A DNA stretch of 64,000 nt, from NCBI RefSeq assembly GCF_004379255.2, contig NC_056050.1, forward strand, positions 11,841,410 through 11,905,409, given 5' to 3'. The notes below the pieces were generated by a model. It did not search any database and was not told the DNA's origin. It was given only the letters and a program-made list of their open reading frames with translations. The translations under genes were made by a program, and so were the position numbers. The DNA comes from Salvia splendens (Eukaryota > Streptophyta > Magnoliopsida > Lamiales > Lamiaceae). Shown piece after piece: positions 44,054 through 54,454 of the stretch (its first letter is position 1; each line of letters opens with the position of its first letter).

Positions 44054-46987
44054 TGTCACGACCGCCCTCACTAAGGATAGTAAAGACGGGGAAATCGTGA
44101 CTAGGGAAGGGACTAAGGAGCAGGGAAGAAGAAGGGGAAAGCAATGAAAGACAACATCTTAAACAAAGCTTCAAAAGAAAAGTTTTAATTGATTAAACAA
44201 TTAAGCAGCGGGTTAATATCTCAAGGTAATTAATGTAAAAAAATAGTGTAAAGCAAAACGAAAGACTTTAACAAGAACGATTCGAAACACGGCAGCGGAA
44301 AAACAAGTATCAAAGGAGAGTCATAGGATGACGCCCATGTTTGAAGACACGATGCATCCGGGAATTCGTAAAGCTCTCTCAACATCCGCTGCAACATCCC
44401 GCTCAACCTGCACATAGGGAAAACATATGTAGGGCTGAGTACTTGTTGTACTCAATGGGCTCATGCCGAAAACATTTTATAACAGTTATGTCATCCATAC
44501 CAGTGATCTCGAGTTTTATATGTAGTTAAGAAAATATCACGAGAACACAAAAACATTTTCATAGTCTGGTCAGACAAAACAATCTCCCCACTTTCTCATC
44601 AATCAATCAATCATTCACATCCTCTTACCATAGTGCGACGAAAGTGTGGCCACACTATTCGCCCACGAGACCGGCCGACTTGCAAGGACGGCTCCTGATC
44701 CCACCTGTGTACACAGCCTTATAGGGTTTGCGGCCCTACTCAGACCCGAATTCGTTTATCATAGCCCTATAGCCTAATGGAGCGAACTCACAAACTAGGC
44801 ATCAAGCACAATCTCAACATAGCTCTATAGCCTAACTGAAAAAGCTCAAACGAACTAGGCATCAAGCACAATCTCAACATAGCCCTATAGCCTAACGGAG
44901 CAAGCTCAAACGAACTAGGCATCAGGCAACAATCTCAACATCAAAACAATCATGGCATGACATAACACTTTAGACCACCCTTATAGCTCCAACATCGAAA
45001 TTTTGAAACGTAAAAGAGTTTAGTAAAAGAAAGCCCACCTCGTTTGCTTAAACAATTCAATATCCAACTTAAGAAAACCCCCGTTCCTCGTGCCCACGTA
45101 CACACAATAACCCTTGCCAACATCACAACACAAATCAGCCTTCCATCAATTCACATTATCATGCATGTCCTATCGTTCCTTTCATCGTTCTCTTAAATTA
45201 CCCATCCCAAACATTCATCAACATAAGGAAAACATGTCATAATATTTCTCAACGTGTCACACATAATCACGTCATAGGATACATTCCTTAATCATACATG
45301 TGTCATATAATTCACTCAAACTTGGCAACAAGTGATATTTCCACATAACAATAAATCTGGCAGACTGCGCGGTTGGTTTGTAAAAATCAGCAAAAATCCA
45401 TACGACCTCATATGAAACTAGGATTTGGTCACAACACAGAAGACACACTCAAGTTAATCCATTTAAAATTTCACACCAAAACCACGTCATTTGGTCAGTC
45501 AAAACAATAATGTAACTCTCTGGTCGGAACACAAAAATTCTGGCAGCACTGTGCAGTTCTATTGAAAAATTTACCAAAAGTTCATCCGATGTCCAATGAG
45601 GCTGAAATTTTCACAAAACTCAGAAGAAACTTCAAATATCATCTAGTTCAAAATTCACATCAAAAGGAGGCCATTTGGTCGGTCAAATAGAAAACGAAAC
45701 TTTCTGGGCGAGAATATAAGTTTCTGGCAGAATTGCGCAGTCAAATTCAAAAATTTATTAAAAATTCATCTTTTGTCAAACGGGGCTGAAATCCACACAC
45801 AACACAGAAAACACCTTGAAGTTTACTCAGTTAAAATATCGTGTCAAAATTCGATCGCTTGGTCAGTCAAACACATGTCGGAATCCACTGTCCGAACACC
45901 ATAGTTTTCAGGCTTCACAATTTCGAAATTAGGGTTTCTTCCTCATTCATCCAAACACAATTTTTCATGCACCCAACACACAAACATGCTTCAAAAGGTT
46001 TTCACAATCATGTTCTCATATAATCACACATTATTCACCAATGAATCATTCAAACTTCACACATATTCATTCAAAATCGCATATTCACAAATCTTCTCAT
46101 ACAAAACACAAATTCTCACCGATTAATTATGCGATCTATGATTCCTACACTCACTATATGCATGAGGGAATCAAGAACAAGGATTCAATGGAAAAGATGA
46201 GAAAGAGAATTCAAATATACCTTTCTTGTTCAAAAACAATCGGTAGGAAAGATAATTGATGTGATTCTTCGATGAATCTTGAATTTCCAACTCCAAATTG
46301 ATGCAAGAACAAAGGATTGGTGAAGAATTGGTGGAGAAGGAGAGGAAGAGAAGAAAAAACGTGTGGGAGAGAGGAGAGGGAGTGAAAAAGGCATTGAAAT
46401 AATGGGGCTAGGGTTTGAGTTTCTCTCTTTTTATATTCTTGGATTAATTCTCCACTTAAATAAACAAACATAAAAAATAAAGCAAATTGTGGAGTGAAAA
46501 TAGGGAAAAGGGACGTGTACTAGGGGAGTATTTTAAAAAATATATATATTTAAATCCTCAATTAAATAGGAATAGGATTTAAATTGGTAATTTCTTGTAG
46601 GAAAAGACTCCCACAAAATAGGTAACAAATAAATTAATCCCACAAGTAATTGAAAGGCATATGGGCGAAAATTATGTAGAATAGCATAGGGATAATTTGG
46701 TTTGGATTTAATTTAGATAAATATCCCAAAGCAATTAATTAAATCAAGAAAGAAAGTATTATTTCCAATGGATAGGAGGGCCGCAAATTCCAAATAATAT
46801 GGCTAGAAATATATGCATGATCCCACTTAATTTAATTCATACATTGGAAGCTTAATCACATTAACTCACATAACCAACAACAACTAATTTTACATAATTA
46901 ACTCAAACACATAAAGACTCAATTTCCATAAAAGAAATTCTTATTCAACATCCACATTAATTTAAAAAAAATAAGCCATCAACTAAA

Positions 46988-47023
<36 letters not shown>

Positions 47024-47047
47024 GTCACAATTTTTCGGGGTGCTACA
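44054..47047 (-). mobile_element. Solo LTR of a Tekay-type element (segment B)
   Basis: 2994 bp, TGTCACGACC to GGTGCTACA on the plus strand, with the ACTAG target duplication at 44049-44053 and 47048-47052. It is the same insertion as 27017-30003. It keeps about 30 bp near 45897-45926 (ACCATAGTTTTCAGGCTTC) that A lacks, and has a shorter AAT run at 46988-47019. Three 59-bp units and the TCTGGCAG repeats are present. Noncoding. Confidence 0.92.
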
Positions 47048-47052
47048 ACTAG

Positions 47053-48063
47053 AGTCAGGTTTATTCTGCTGACCAAGTTCTAAGAGTGAGACTCTTTTTT
47101 TCAAATTTATATGTTCTTGTTTAAGGGCTTTAACTTCCTCAGCCAGATCATTTTGGCTTAATTCTTTTTCTTTACTCGAGTTTTTACTCTTCTAAGAATT
47201 TCTTTTAAGCTATAAGCTTCTGGTTTGGGTTCCTCAATTTTAACCCTTTCTAAACTAGGATTATAATGCTTCATATAATTTTGAAGCGCTTGCCTTCTTT
47301 TATCTAGATCACTGATTTGATCAATAATATCAAGAATAAAATTCTCATCTCTGGTTAGAACACATAAACCATTAGCTTTACAGAGAGTTTTGTAATAGTC
47401 ACAATGACCACCACAATCTATATCGCTTGAGATAGAATTTTCAGATGAAGACTCTTCCTCATTTAAAGCAAAAAATTTTAATTCTTCTTCTTCATTAGAA
47501 TCAAATAAGAGAATTTTTTCTAAGGATCTTTTTAATCCTTCATCAATAGATAGACTATTGATTTTCTTTTTCATTTTACACTTATTAGCGTAATGCCCTG
47601 GCCTATGGCATTTATAGCAAACTGGAGTTTTACTCCTTTTGGAAGGAAATTCTCTTTCCTTAATAAAGGATGAGTTTTTGTATTTTTTCTTCTTTCTAGG
47701 TTTTCTGAACTCCTTTTCCCTATACTTGTAGGGTTTAAACTTTTCTTTATTTTTTGCTCTTTTAGAGCTTTCTTGATTAATCGGTTGTACTCCAATTTGT
47801 TGGCAAAAGTCCCCAATAATCTTTTTTCCAAGTACCTTTTCTGTTTGTACTTGTTTGTGAAGTTTTATTTCACTACATATATTGATTCCTTCAGATATTA
47901 TTTCTGGAGATAAATCTCCATATGTATAAATATGGTAGGGAATTTTCCCGTTATTCTTTTGCTTAATCCTGTTTCGGACCCTTTCAGCAAAGAAGTGTGG
48001 TAATCCTGATAAGAATTTTTCTTTTCAGAAATCTTGATGACAATCTTCTCTCTTAAAGACTTT
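47053..48063 (-). pseudogene. EPRV copy 2b: coat protein C-terminus and zinc knuckle
   Basis: Orthologous to 30009-31020 but with a longer open frame: 47574-47158 reads MKKKINSLSIDEGLKRSLEK through the acidic linker to YSLKEIL, without the stop that copy 2a has near 30495. The knuckle region lies at about 47575-47640, where frames overlap (47571-47831). Coat protein sequence toward 48063 is interrupted by stops near 48030. It ends in the copia LTR join. Confidence 0.8.
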
Positions 48064-48065
48064 TA

Positions 48066-48601
48066 AATTAGTAAAAGTCCAACAGGTTTGGCCCAAGTCC
48101 AACCTCCATGGATCCCTAATCTGGCCCATCATAACTCTATATAAAGGAGACTAAATAGAAGACAAAATCAATTAATTAAATCATTAAATTTCGTGCTCCC
48201 TCTTTTCCCGAGGAGACGAAAATTTTCTTTCCCTTCTAGTGGGAATTCTGTGTTCTGCCTAGTCAAGCCCTTTTCGATTTTGACAAGCTTTGCCCACCCA
48301 AAGGTCATTATCAGAGTTAGGGATACAGATTAGAAGGTTTGTGGTTGAGTATGAATAACATCACATGGAGAAGGCGCAAGCAATCGTCGATTCTTTGGAG
48401 AATCAGATCGGTAATTCTAAAACGTAGGATTTCATGAATTAGGGTTAAATTCCTTAAGCATGAATTAATGTGCGTTCTAGCATGCAATTGATTGTTTAAC
48501 ATGTGAATCAATTAATCCCATAATCGGTCAAATAGATCTGTAGATCTGATTTATTTGTTTATGCATGTCTTCCGCTGTGCAAGGGGCTCCAAACCCTAGC
48601 A
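48066..48601 (+). mobile_element. Copia 5' LTR, 5'-truncated (segment B)
   Basis: Same truncation point as 31022-31557, TATATAA box at 48138-48144, end ACCCTAGCA at 48601. Truncation in both segments at the same base shows that it happened before the duplication. Confidence 0.85.
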
Positions 48602-48603
48602 AT

Positions 48604-48616
48604 TGGTATCAGAGCC
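48604..48616 (+). promoter_or_regulatory. Copia primer binding site (initiator tRNA-Met)
   Basis: TGGTATCAGAGCC, 2 nt after the LTR end, identical to the site in segment A. Confidence 0.9.
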
Positions 48617-49050
48617 AATTTTTGGCTCTAATTATGTGGATTAATTTCATGTTATGAATTGGTTGAATGCATGATTTTCTTGGTGGTGTGTTTGTTGTAT
48701 TTGTTTTGATTGAATGAACAATGAATGTCGAAGAGTTGCAATTCACCGTGGTGTACGCGTTTGGTAATTTGGGAGAATTAATTCCCAAATATGTAACAAA
48801 GTTGATTTCGCTTTTTATCGTAATGATTAACATGGAAAGATTGTTTCAATCTCTTACATCAATTGTGATTTGGTAACGTGAATTCATCTTCACGGATCTG
48901 TTCAATTGAATTGATCGCGTCTGTTCGGTAATCCGGCTGCGTGGGAGTTTGAGGGCGCTATCCGCGTCGCTACGCCGGTAGAATTGGAGAGACGACTAGA
49001 TGGACTGTTCCGTGCAGCGGACAGCGGCAGTCCGACTCCAGTGGCGAGAT

Positions 49051-49760
49051 TGATGGGGTACGAACTAAACAACTAAACCCTAATGGCGAGCCCAATAGCA
49101 GTGACGGCCCATTAGCCCAAAACCCAAGAAAGGGTATCAGTTCGGCACGACCAAAGAGTTCAGTTCGGTTCGGCACAACCAAAGAGTTCGGTCGCAGCCT
49201 ACAGCTCGGTAAAAGCCAACCAATCAAGCTCTACTCTCAGATCGGCAAAGGAACCAATCAAGCTCTACTCTCAGATCGGCCAAAACTGATCGGCAAAGTT
49301 CAGCAGTTCGGTCTCAGTATTCGACCGAACAAGGAGATAGTGGACCCATGCAGGACCTCCACGACCTCCACTACACCCACGATCTATTTAGTGGTATGAA
49401 GCAGTTGTCAACCTGCAAGCCACGATCTTGGATAGTGGACCCATGCAGGACCTCCACGACCTCCACCACACCCACGATCTATTTAGTGGTATGAAGCAGT
49501 TGTCAACCTGGAAGCCACGATCTTGGTTCACATGTATAAATAGAACTTAGATCAGATAGACAAGGGAGCTCTCTAGATATCGAATCTCATATAGCAAGTC
49601 AGTGTTGTAAGCTGTAATCCAGATCAAGCAATACAAATTTGCCCTCCTTTCTTCCCGTGGACGTAGATTTACCTCAGTAAATCGAACCACGTAACTTTCT
49701 GTGTCGTGATCTATAGTTATTACCTGCATTTATTACCATCAAAAATTCGCCCAATCATCA
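49051..49760 (+). mobile_element. 5' LTR of the Tat-clade element
   Basis: 710 bp. It carries a 95-bp tandem duplication (49337-49526), also in the 3' LTR, and a private 34-bp tandem duplication (about 49221-49288) that the 3' LTR lacks. TATAAATA is at 49535-49542, so transcripts would start near 49565. Apart from the 34-bp unit I see no difference from the 3' LTR. Confidence 0.93.
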
Positions 49761-49761
49761 C

Positions 49762-49779
49762 TGGCGCCGTCTGTGGGAA
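49762..49779 (+). promoter_or_regulatory. Primer binding site of the Tat-clade element
   Basis: TGGCGCCGTCTGTGGGAA begins 1 nt after the LTR. The first ten bases fit the 3' end of tRNA-Asp; the exact tRNA is uncertain. Confidence 0.75.
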
Positions 49780-49834
49780 CCAGAGAACCAAATCTGTGAT
49801 AAAAGCGAGTTTTTGATCCTCTTCTACCAAAAAA

Positions 49835-51913
49835 ATGCATACCAGATCACATAATACCCGTGCTTCCGTCCATGATAACCATGAGGAAGCTAGTCCAGCC
49901 CGTCGGCCTGGAAAACAGCCTCGTGAGAAATCTGTCTCCAGTCCTCACGGTGAAGGAACAAGCCACTCCAGAAGTCGTCGCACCGAGTCTTCCCAGCAGC
50001 CCGATTTGAACGAGGCTGTCAAGTTGTTTTTGGCCGAGAAGCAGGATGAATTCTTAACATTCCTGCAAACAGGCCAAAAGCCGGAGACGAAAACGGCGGA
50101 TTCTCCCTCTCCATCCAGACATGAAAGTCACTACCGCAGTAGTGTCGCATCTCCCCGGAGAAAGAATCCTCACCACCGACATGTTCCTCTTCCTCCTCGT
50201 TACCGGAATCACAGGAGAACTCCATCTCCACCATACCGAAGAGATGTCGGGTTCGCCATGTATGGAGCGCTGAAGACTCCATTCTCGGATGATATCACCC
50301 GAACTCCGTTGCCGCAGAATTACCGAACTCCGTCAATGACTTATGACGGGTTAGTGGATCCTCATGATTTCTTGGGACGCTATCAGTATAATATGGCGAA
50401 CCAAGGTCTCAATGAGGTTCACATGTGTAAGCTGTTTCCCGAGCTGCTCATCGGGAACGCAAGGAGGTGGTTTGATAGCCTACCTCAAGGCAGCATTAGA
50501 TCTTACAGAGATCTAATGGATGCTTTTCATAGGAGATTCTTCCAGAAAGCGGAAGCCCGAATCACTTCGGCTCAGCTGCTTTCTATTCGTCAAGGTCGCG
50601 ATGAAAAAATTAGCGACTTCATGACGAGGTTCCACAAGGAATGCCTACAAGTAGATGATCTCAATGATCTACTTGTCATTTCGGCATTCCAAAATGGAAT
50701 ACTGCCAGGAGCTCTCTACAGGAAGCTCGTTGAATGCAGTCCGCAAACAGCTCAAGAGATGTGGGACATTGCGGACCAGTTTTCTCGTGCCGATGAGGCA
50801 GACCGTCGAAAACGGTCTTTAGACAGCTCATCTAGAGGAGACAAAAAGAAGCCCGATCATAGCGATCAGAGGCTTCCTCGCCGAACTCCTTTTGAAAGAA
50901 TTCAAAGGGCACCGGTACAAGGCAGATTGGGACCACGTCTCGATCTTGCGAAACCGCCCGCTCAGTTCGTACCATTGAACAAGTCGAGAGCGGAAATTTT
51001 CGAACTGCATTCCGATATGTTCGAAAAGCCAAAGCGGATGACGAAATCGGCCGCGCGCCGAAGTCAGGATAATTATTGCTCCTTCCATCAAGACCACGGT
51101 CACGATACCGAGGAGTGCCGACATTTGGCTGCAGGTATTGATGTTCTTGTGAAAACAGGGACGTTAAAAAAATACCAAAGCAAGCAGCCGAAAAAGAACA
51201 AGAAGCAGAGAGGTGCGAACTGTGCTCCTCAGGATCCGAAAAGGCAACAGGATCCCGAAGACGATGACGAGCCGCAATATGATGGAGTAATCCAGACTAT
51301 TGACGCTCTCCCAGCCGGGAAGACTAAATCGTCCCTGAAGTCAGAGCGCAGAGGCTTCAATCGAGAGGAGCCAACGCATAAAAGGCTGAAGCAGGACGAA
51401 GTGATTACATTTTCAGATGCCGATCCCGTCCCGGCCATCTCTCCTCATCAAGACGCCATTGTCACTCAAGCCGGAGTGGCAAACAAACTGATCCACAGAG
51501 TGTTCGTGGATACAGGAGCGTCAGTTAGCATTCTTTTTAAAGAATGTTTCGATAAACTGGAAGTGGATCCAGCTCGGCTCAGTCCGGCTCCGCTTCCTCT
51601 GAAAAGTTTCGCCCAGGAGGACACCCGCCCTGAAGGTATTATCAGCCTTCCGATTACGGTGGGAAGAGCGCCTACAAGCTCCAGTACGATGATCGAGTTC
51701 TTTGTGGTAAAAGCTCGGTCCCCGTACAACATTATACTGGGAAGAGACTGGCTCAACACAGTTCGGGCCATTTGCTCTACTTATCACCTCACCATCAAGA
51801 TCCCCACTAAAGGAGGAATAGCGGTCATCCGAGGTGATCAAAAAAGAGCAAAAGAGTGTTTGCAGATTGCGCTTAAAAGTGCCGAGCAATCAGATCGGCA
51901 CCATCAAGCATAG
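49835..51913 (+). CDS. Gag-protease polyprotein of the Tat-clade element, intact
   Basis: An uninterrupted 692-codon frame from the ATG at 49835, 55 nt after the primer site. An Arg/Ser/Pro-rich N-terminus (1-150) precedes the gag capsid domain (about 165-320: YQYNMANQGLNEVHMCKLFP, NARRWFDSLPQGSI, RFFQKAEARI, FHKECLQVDD). A zinc-binding motif of C-x2-H-x4-H-x4-C form lies at residues 415-428 (CSFHQDHGHDTEEC). A Lys-rich linker follows, then the aspartic protease with DTGAS at residues 559-563 and IILGRDWLN near 640. Gag would form the particle and the protease would cut it. The TAG stop at 51911-51913 may be original: in this clade gag-protease and pol are commonly separated by a stop codon. 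No lesions are seen, so the protein could still be made. Confidence 0.9.
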   Translation: MHTRSHNTRASVHDNHEEASPARRPGKQPREKSVSSPHGEGTSHSRSRRTESSQQPDLNEAVKLFLAEKQDEFLTFLQTGQKPETKTADSPSPSRHESHYRSSVASPRRKNPHHRHVPLPPRYRNHRRTPSPPYRRDVGFAMYGALKTPFSDDITRTPLPQNYRTPSMTYDGLVDPHDFLGRYQYNMANQGLNEVHMCKLFPELLIGNARRWFDSLPQGSIRSYRDLMDAFHRRFFQKAEARITSAQLLSIRQGRDEKISDFMTRFHKECLQVDDLNDLLVISAFQNGILPGALYRKLVECSPQTAQEMWDIADQFSRADEADRRKRSLDSSSRGDKKKPDHSDQRLPRRTPFERIQRAPVQGRLGPRLDLAKPPAQFVPLNKSRAEIFELHSDMFEKPKRMTKSAARRSQDNYCSFHQDHGHDTEECRHLAAGIDVLVKTGTLKKYQSKQPKKNKKQRGANCAPQDPKRQQDPEDDDEPQYDGVIQTIDALPAGKTKSSLKSERRGFNREEPTHKRLKQDEVITFSDADPVPAISPHQDAIVTQAGVANKLIHRVFVDTGASVSILFKECFDKLEVDPARLSPAPLPLKSFAQEDTRPEGIISLPITVGRAPTSSSTMIEFFVVKARSPYNIILGRDWLNTVRAICSTYHLTIKIPTKGGIAVIRGDQKRAKECLQIALKSAEQSDRHHQA

Positions 51914-52516
51914 CAATCACAGCAGCCGGAGTCAGAGGCAGGCGAAATGACCGAAGTCACACCGGAGCCGAACTCGATGGAAGTTCGGTTATATGAAGAT
52001 GATCCATCCAGAACGGTGAAGATCGGTTTCGCGGGAACACCTCTACTCCGGGAAAAGACCATCCAGCTCCTCAAAGAGTACAAAGGCGTCTTTGCGTGAA
52101 CTCCGTACAGTCTGGTGTACGGCACTGAAGCCGTGATTCCGGTTGAGATCGGCATACCCAGTCCCCGAACTCTTAATTTCTCAGCAGAACTGAATGAGGA
52201 CGGACTGAGAGCCGAACTAGATCTTGCCGAAGAAAGAAGAGAATTGGCCTGCATAAAAGCAGCCAAGTACAAGGAGCAAGTAGCCCGGTATTATAACCAA
52301 AGGGTGAAAAAGCTGCAATTTCAAGTGGGAGATCTCGTCTTGAGAAACAATGAAGTAAGCCGAGCAGAAAAGCTGGGCAAACTCGAACCCACATGGGAAG
52401 GTCCATATCGGGTGTCAGAAGTCCTCGGCAAAGGGTCTTATAAATTGACTCACATGTCAGGAGAACAAGTACCCCGAACATGGCACATTTCCAACCTCAA
52501 GAAGTTCCATTTGTAA
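51914..52516 (+). pseudogene. Pol remnant: start of RT region fused to integrase C-terminus
   Basis: The gag-protease frame continues past the stop with a linker ending LLKEYKGVFA, the segment just before RT. It then meets TGA (52097-52099) and passes directly into TPYSLVYGTEAVIPVEIG, which is the end of the integrase core. The C-terminal GPY/F-type module follows (KLEPTWEGPYRVSEVLGKGS), ending at 52516 (TWHISNLKKFHL). All of RT, RNase H and most of integrase are deleted at one breakpoint near 52097, with short shared sequence around GCGTG. The reading frame is kept on both sides of the join. Confidence 0.88.
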
Positions 52517-52795
52517 GAGACAGTCCGGTCAGTCAGTTTTGTGTCTAGTTCGGTCCTAGGGATATGTGCTTTCTTTGTTTTTTACTTGTTTTTCATGTTT
52601 GTCTTTATGTGCGTTGTCTCTCTATGTGCGTGTCGTCTCTTACAAATGTTACTGAGGTATCTTGTTCTTTAAAGGCTGATCCCCTTTTTAGAACATGTAT
52701 TAAAGACAATTGTGAGTCCAAGCTTCTCAGGAAGATACAAGACTCCACAATTCAGCTTAAGAAACAAGCAGTTCGTCTGAAACGAACTGCAAAAA

Positions 52796-53358
52796 GGGAA
52801 AGTCCGATCCGAGCGATAAAACTCGCCAAATTAGGACAAAGGGAAAGTCCGATCTGAGCGATAAAACTCGCCAAATTAGGACAAAGGGAAAGTCCGATCC
52901 GAGCGATAAAACTCGCCAAATTAGGACAAAGGGAAAGTCCGATCCGAGCGATAAAACTCACCAAATTAGGACAAAGGGAAAGTCCGATCCGAGCGATAAA
53001 ACTCGCCAAATTAGGACACAAACCAAGTCCGGTCAAAGAAGTTTACTTCATAAGACCAAAGACGAGTCCGGTCAAAGAAGTTTACTTCATAAGACCAAAG
53101 ACGAGTCCGGTCAAAGAAGTTTACTTCATAAGACCGAGGACGAGTCCGGTCAAAGAAGTTCACTTCATAAGACCAAAGACGAGTCCGGTCAAAGAAGTTT
53201 ACTTCATAAGACCAAGGACGAGTCCGGTCAAAGAAGTTTACTTCATAAGACCGAGGACGAGTACAATAAATGAAATAAAAAATCGCTGAACTGTAAGTAC
53301 GCAGTGATAGAAGCGAAATAAAATCGCTGAACTGTAAGTATGCAGTGATAGAAGCGAA
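52796..53358. repeat. Three adjacent tandem arrays (45, 39 and about 46 bp)
   Basis: Five 45-bp units start at 52796, 52841, 52886, 52931 and 52976, each beginning GGGAAAGTCCGATC. Six 39-bp units start at 53027, 53066, 53105, 53144, 53183 and 53222, each beginning GTCCGGTCAAAGAAGTT. Two further units of about 46 bp carry AATCGCTGAACTGTAAGTA (about 53276-53358). Variable tandem repeats between integrase and the 3' LTR are common in Tat/Ogre elements. Confidence 0.92.
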
Positions 53359-53480
53359 ATGAAAAAAAATTCATTTATTAAGTCTTGTTCGGCATACAAC
53401 TCCGCTGCCCTACGAGAAGGCGTTACGCTATTACAAAGGACTATTCTACTGTCCACGGTTGCTAAAGTTGAGCCACCTAT
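53359..53480. other. Downstream flank of the antisense region
   Basis: Unique element sequence without repeats; it would be the 3' UTR of the antisense frame next to it. No poly-A signal is clear. Confidence 0.3.
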
Positions 53481-54230
53481 TCAAAAAATCCTCGTGAAGC
53501 CGAGTTCGGGCGTTCCGGGCAGCTGAAGAATAAGCAGGTCGACGAGATGCTCTGATCGACCTACCGCCTCTTCCCTGAGTCCGGGAAGTTCTGGCACCTC
53601 GGCGGCGAAGAGTCTCTTCACGAAGCATTTGTGATCTTGCTCACTCATAATCACAGCTCCTCTACGAACTTCAGTCCGTCCTTGTCTTGACGTTTCCGGT
53701 TGCTCCTGAGTCCGTTCTCGTCTTGACGTTTCCGGTTGCTCCTGAGTTCGTTGCTGATTTGGAGTAGGATTTTGAGCAAGTGGATCAGAGGTTTGAGCTG
53801 GAGTGTGAGCATCTGTTGGCGGGAAATGCCTAAGGAATCTCTCGATTGAAGGACGCCGGGAAAGAATGATGTCGTACCGAGAAGCCCAGCGCCGCAATGA
53901 TTTCACAACTTGTTGGCAAGCCGAGCTCTCCAGCGCATTGTTCCTCCGGAGTACATGAAGCTCCTCCCACAGTTCATCAACTCGATTCTGAACTTCAGAT
54001 ATGCTCATTCCCCCGCGTCCGCAGATGAAATCCTCATATGCAGTCCTCTCAGCGACGACAATATCCAGCTCGGCCTCCAGATCCTTCCTTATGGACTCTA
54101 AGTCCTTATTGTCGGACTCCAGCTCCACTGAACGAGCCAAGAGTTCATCTGGTCCTCTATGGCTTTTTTCTCAGCTTCGTTTAAAGCCGAAGAGTATAGC
54201 CGCTTCCAGTGAAGTACCTCCAGCTCCTTA
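53481..54230 (-). pseudogene. Second antisense coding region: coiled-coil protein, one frameshift
   Basis: The minus-strand frame 54140-53481 (219 codons) encodes a coil-rich start (LESIRKDLEAELDIVVAERT), SEVQNRVDELWEELHVLRRN and RRWASRYDIILSRRPSIERF. A Pro/Gln-rich part follows with a tandem 13-residue repeat (TQEQPETSRRER, TQEQPETSRQGR). It has no ATG at its start; similar coil-forming sequence continues upstream to about 54230 (ELEVLHWKRLYSSALNEAEK) in another frame, so a frameshift lies near 54140. It could be a separate gene or further exons of the antisense gene to its right. Function unknown. Confidence 0.5.
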
Positions 54231-54454
54231 GAGTTAAAGAATACAAAGCAGCTAGGTCAGTTCGGCATTTCAGCTTACCGAGCAGGCAGTAAACCACAAC
54301 AGGAGTAAAAGAGATCAAGAAAAGCTATACGAAGACACGAGTGTAGAAAGAAAATTTTTTCATTCATAAGAAAAAAAATTTTTACACAAGGAGGGCTTCA
54401 AGGCCATTTTACAAGAAGGAAGAAAGAAACTAAACTAAGAGAAGGGAGACGAAA

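Noticed and set aside
52796..53260. Regular repeats as a CRISPR array
   Set aside because: Units are contiguous with no unique spacers, and the window is plant DNA; these are tandem repeats in a retrotransposon.
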